Shown: one piece after another, positions 13,871 to 15,313 of the stretch
Numbering within the stretch: position 1 is the stretch's first letter
How the letters are laid out: the number at the start of each line of letters is the position of its first letter
Source of the DNA: an uncultured Clostridia bacterium
GTDB taxonomy: Bacteria; Bacillota; Clostridia; Christensenellales; Aristaeellaceae
Reading direction: 5' to 3'
NCBI GenBank assembly: GCA_946534455.1
Contig: CAMNCR010000198.1
Location: 1 to 15,313, forward strand
DNA: 15,313 nt
Translations under genes and position numbers: made by a program
The notes under the pieces: generated by a model
The model's input: only the letters and a program-made list of their open reading frames with translations
Told to the model about the DNA's origin: nothing
Databases searched by the model: none

Positions 13871-14341
13871 ATGGAACGGATCACGGTGGATCTGATCAGC
13901 AGCAAGGAATTCTCGATTGAATCCAGGGGCTACAACAAGCAGGAAGTGGATAATTTCCTGGATGATATCTGCGAGGAAATGGAACGCATGGAGGCGGAAA
14001 TCAAGGATCTGCGGCAGAAGACCACGGCCGTGCGTCCCGCCGCGCCCGCGCAGGCGTCCTCCGTTTCGTCGCAGGAGGAGAGCAGCTTCCGGGAGATTCT
14101 GGAGATGGCCAAGCAGGTGAAGGACGATACCATCCGCAAGGCCCGGGAGGACGCCGAGGCGATCCGGGCCAAGGCTGAAACCGAGGCGCGGGAGCGCCTG
14201 GACGGGCTGAGCGAGGAGCGGGAAACGCTGACCCGCCAGGTCAACGAGCTCAAGGCCGCCGCCAGCTCCTACCGGAAGCAGTTTGAAGCGCTGCTCCAGG
14301 CGCAGCAGGAGGCGCTGGAAAAGGCGTCCGACCTGTTCTGA
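13871..14341 (+). CDS. divIVA: DivIVA-family cell pole / division site protein
   Basis: This 156-residue coiled-coil protein recognises curved membrane at poles and septa and recruits division or wall-growth factors. The N-terminal lipid-binding domain is FSIESRGYNKQEVDNFLDDI at residues 14-33, matching the F-x(4)-RGY-x(2)-x(2)EV-x-x-FL pattern. Two coiled-coil segments follow (about 34-50 and 70-150), separated by an Ala/Pro/Ser linker (52-66, RPAAPAQASS). In B. subtilis the residue before the conserved Arg18 is a Phe that inserts in the membrane; here it is Ser18 before Arg19. The start ATG 13871 follows AGGAAAGGAGA. It follows sepF and precedes the acyltransferase-like gene by 37 nt, so the three are probably co-transcribed. 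Confidence 0.92.
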   Translation: MERITVDLISSKEFSIESRGYNKQEVDNFLDDICEEMERMEAEIKDLRQKTTAVRPAAPAQASSVSSQEESSFREILEMAKQVKDDTIRKAREDAEAIRAKAETEARERLDGLSEERETLTRQVNELKAAASSYRKQFEALLQAQQEALEKASDLF

Positions 14342-14378
14342 TACGCCCGAGAGACCGGAGAGACGGGAGGAAGCACAG

Positions 14379-15263
14379 ATGTTTGGATTCAGGCATGACG
14401 GACGGCGGCTCAGAACGGTGGACCCGATCGTACAGATTACCCCCTATCTGATGCCGATGCGCTGCGACGCGCAGGTGTTTCTGGAGCACAAGCTGGATTA
14501 TGAAATGCTGGCCCGCTATATCGCCGCCAAGGGGGCGGAGGGGCAGAAGGTGACCTTCATGCAGATCATCGTCGCCGCCTATGTCCGGGGCATCAGCCAG
14601 CATCCGGAGATCAACCGGTTCATCATGAACAAGCAGTACTATGCCCGGAACAACTGCTCGGTGGCCTACACGATTCTCAAGGAAATGCAGAATCATGACA
14701 GCGCGGAGACGACCGTCCGCATTCTCTTCGATCTGACGGACACGCTCTTTGACGTGCGGGACCGGATGAACGACGCGGTGGAGAAAAACCGCGGCGTGGA
14801 CAATCCGAACTTTGTGGATAAGCTGGCGAAGGCCGTGCTGGCGGTTCCCGGGCTGACGACGCTGATCGTGGGGCTGGTGCGCCTGCTGGACCGGTACGGC
14901 ATCGCGCCGGGCGTGCTCATGGAGGAGCTGCCCTTCTACAGCGGCATGTTCATCACCAACAACGCCTCCATCGGTCTGCACCACGTCTGGCATCATATCT
15001 ATAACTTCGGCAATGTGAGCATGTTCCTGGGCATGGGCTCGATTCTCCGGGAGCCGGTGACGGAGGACGGAAGGACGCGGATGAAGCGCTGGCTGCCCCT
15101 GGGCATCACGGTGGATGAGCGGGTGTGCTCCGGCGCGCACTATGCCGCCTTCTTCGCGGACGTGATCCGCTGCCTGAATCATCCGGAGCTGCTGGAGACG
15201 CCGCCGGAGGAGGTCCGGTTCGACCCCGGCATGGAATATCACGTGCCGAAGGTGAACGCCTGA
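14379..15263 (+). CDS. Stand-alone E2/CAT-fold acyltransferase homologue, active site altered
   Basis: The 294-residue product resembles the catalytic domain of 2-oxoacid dehydrogenase E2 and chloramphenicol acetyltransferase. It keeps the fold markers VTFMQIIVAAYVRGISQHPEINR (57-80), GMFITNNASIGLHHVWHHIY (189-208), then MFLGMGSILREPV (215-227) and LPLGITVDERVCSGAHYAAFF (239-259). The normal catalytic motif is DHRxxDG; here it is DERVCSG (246-252), so the catalytic His is Glu247 and the Asp is Ser251. There is no lipoyl or subunit-binding domain, and no E1 or E3 gene nearby, so it is not a dehydrogenase subunit. ATG 14379 has GGGAGG 8 nt upstream; the longer frame from 14283 overlaps divIVA and is rejected. 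Function unknown; an acyl-binding or structural role near the division genes is inference. Confidence 0.8.
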   Translation: MFGFRHDGRRLRTVDPIVQITPYLMPMRCDAQVFLEHKLDYEMLARYIAAKGAEGQKVTFMQIIVAAYVRGISQHPEINRFIMNKQYYARNNCSVAYTILKEMQNHDSAETTVRILFDLTDTLFDVRDRMNDAVEKNRGVDNPNFVDKLAKAVLAVPGLTTLIVGLVRLLDRYGIAPGVLMEELPFYSGMFITNNASIGLHHVWHHIYNFGNVSMFLGMGSILREPVTEDGRTRMKRWLPLGITVDERVCSGAHYAAFFADVIRCLNHPELLETPPEEVRFDPGMEYHVPKVNA

Positions 15264-15298
15264 GGAACGCCGCCCGCCGGAGCGGGCAGAAGCATATG

Positions 15299-15313
15299 AA
15301 AAACCCCCGGGAA
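15299..15313. other. Possible first arm of a terminator cut by the window end
   Basis: AAAAACCCCCGGGAA at the window edge looks like the left arm of a bidirectional terminator whose right arm would be TTCCCGGGGGTTTTT beyond base 15313. An ATG at 15296 in the same stretch could alternatively begin a small frame (MKNPRE), but it has no ribosome site. Confidence 0.3.

Noticed and set aside
15272..15287. GCCCGC-CGGA-GCGGGC as a terminator after the E2-like gene
   Set aside because: A 6-bp stem not followed by a T tract on either strand; termination more likely occurs at the palindrome that the window edge cuts.
1..15313. CRISPR array, tRNA, rRNA, transposase or phage genes
   Set aside because: No regularly spaced repeats, cloverleaf with CCA end, rRNA motif, terminal inverted repeats or transposase-like frame was seen on either strand.

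Overview
The window looks like chromosomal core sequence from a GC-rich member of the Bacillota, most probably an anaerobic gut or rumen-type clostridium. This is inferred from the SepF/DivIVA division pair, purine-rich AGGAGG-type ribosome sites before almost every gene, and clostridial-style chorismate synthase and HlyD-like proteins. There is no 16S gene or other marker that would name a species. I see no tRNA, rRNA, insertion sequence, CRISPR array or phage gene. Genes are packed tightly, often overlapping, and no gene-free stretch exceeds 300 bases.

Region 1 (1-3497, +) is the end of an ABC importer operon. It holds the C-terminal half of a RbsA/MglA-like tandem ATPase (cut by the window edge), two paralogous RbsC-type permeases, and a small membrane-anchored protein translationally coupled to the second permease. 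No substrate-binding protein is in view, so the substrate is unknown. Region 2 (3475-4035) holds a 44-residue single-pass membrane protein with its own promoter and a strong terminator, then a CopZ-like metal-binding protein. A long bidirectional terminator separates the latter from the convergent NAD(P)H-hydrate repair gene (4045-5571, -).

Region 3 (5739-11655, +) is an aromatic amino acid operon: aroC, an aroE-aroK gene fusion, aroQ, aroA, tyrA, and a type I DAHP synthase. It supplies DAHP formation, dehydroquinate dehydration, shikimate formation and phosphorylation, EPSP and chorismate synthesis, and the branch towards tyrosine. 3-Dehydroquinate synthase (aroB) and prephenate dehydratase (pheA) are not in the window. 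Overlaps and gaps of 12 nt or less suggest one co-translated message from a promoter with a perfect TTGACA box at 5739.

Region 4 (11672-15263, +) starts at a strong extended -10 promoter. It encodes a HlyD-like membrane-anchored adaptor, an enlarged SepF, DivIVA, and a stand-alone E2/CAT-fold acyltransferase homologue that has lost the usual catalytic His and Asp. SepF and DivIVA point to a cell-division or envelope locus. The two other proteins are the least understood part of the window, and together with the enlarged SepF they are the best candidates for undescribed biology.
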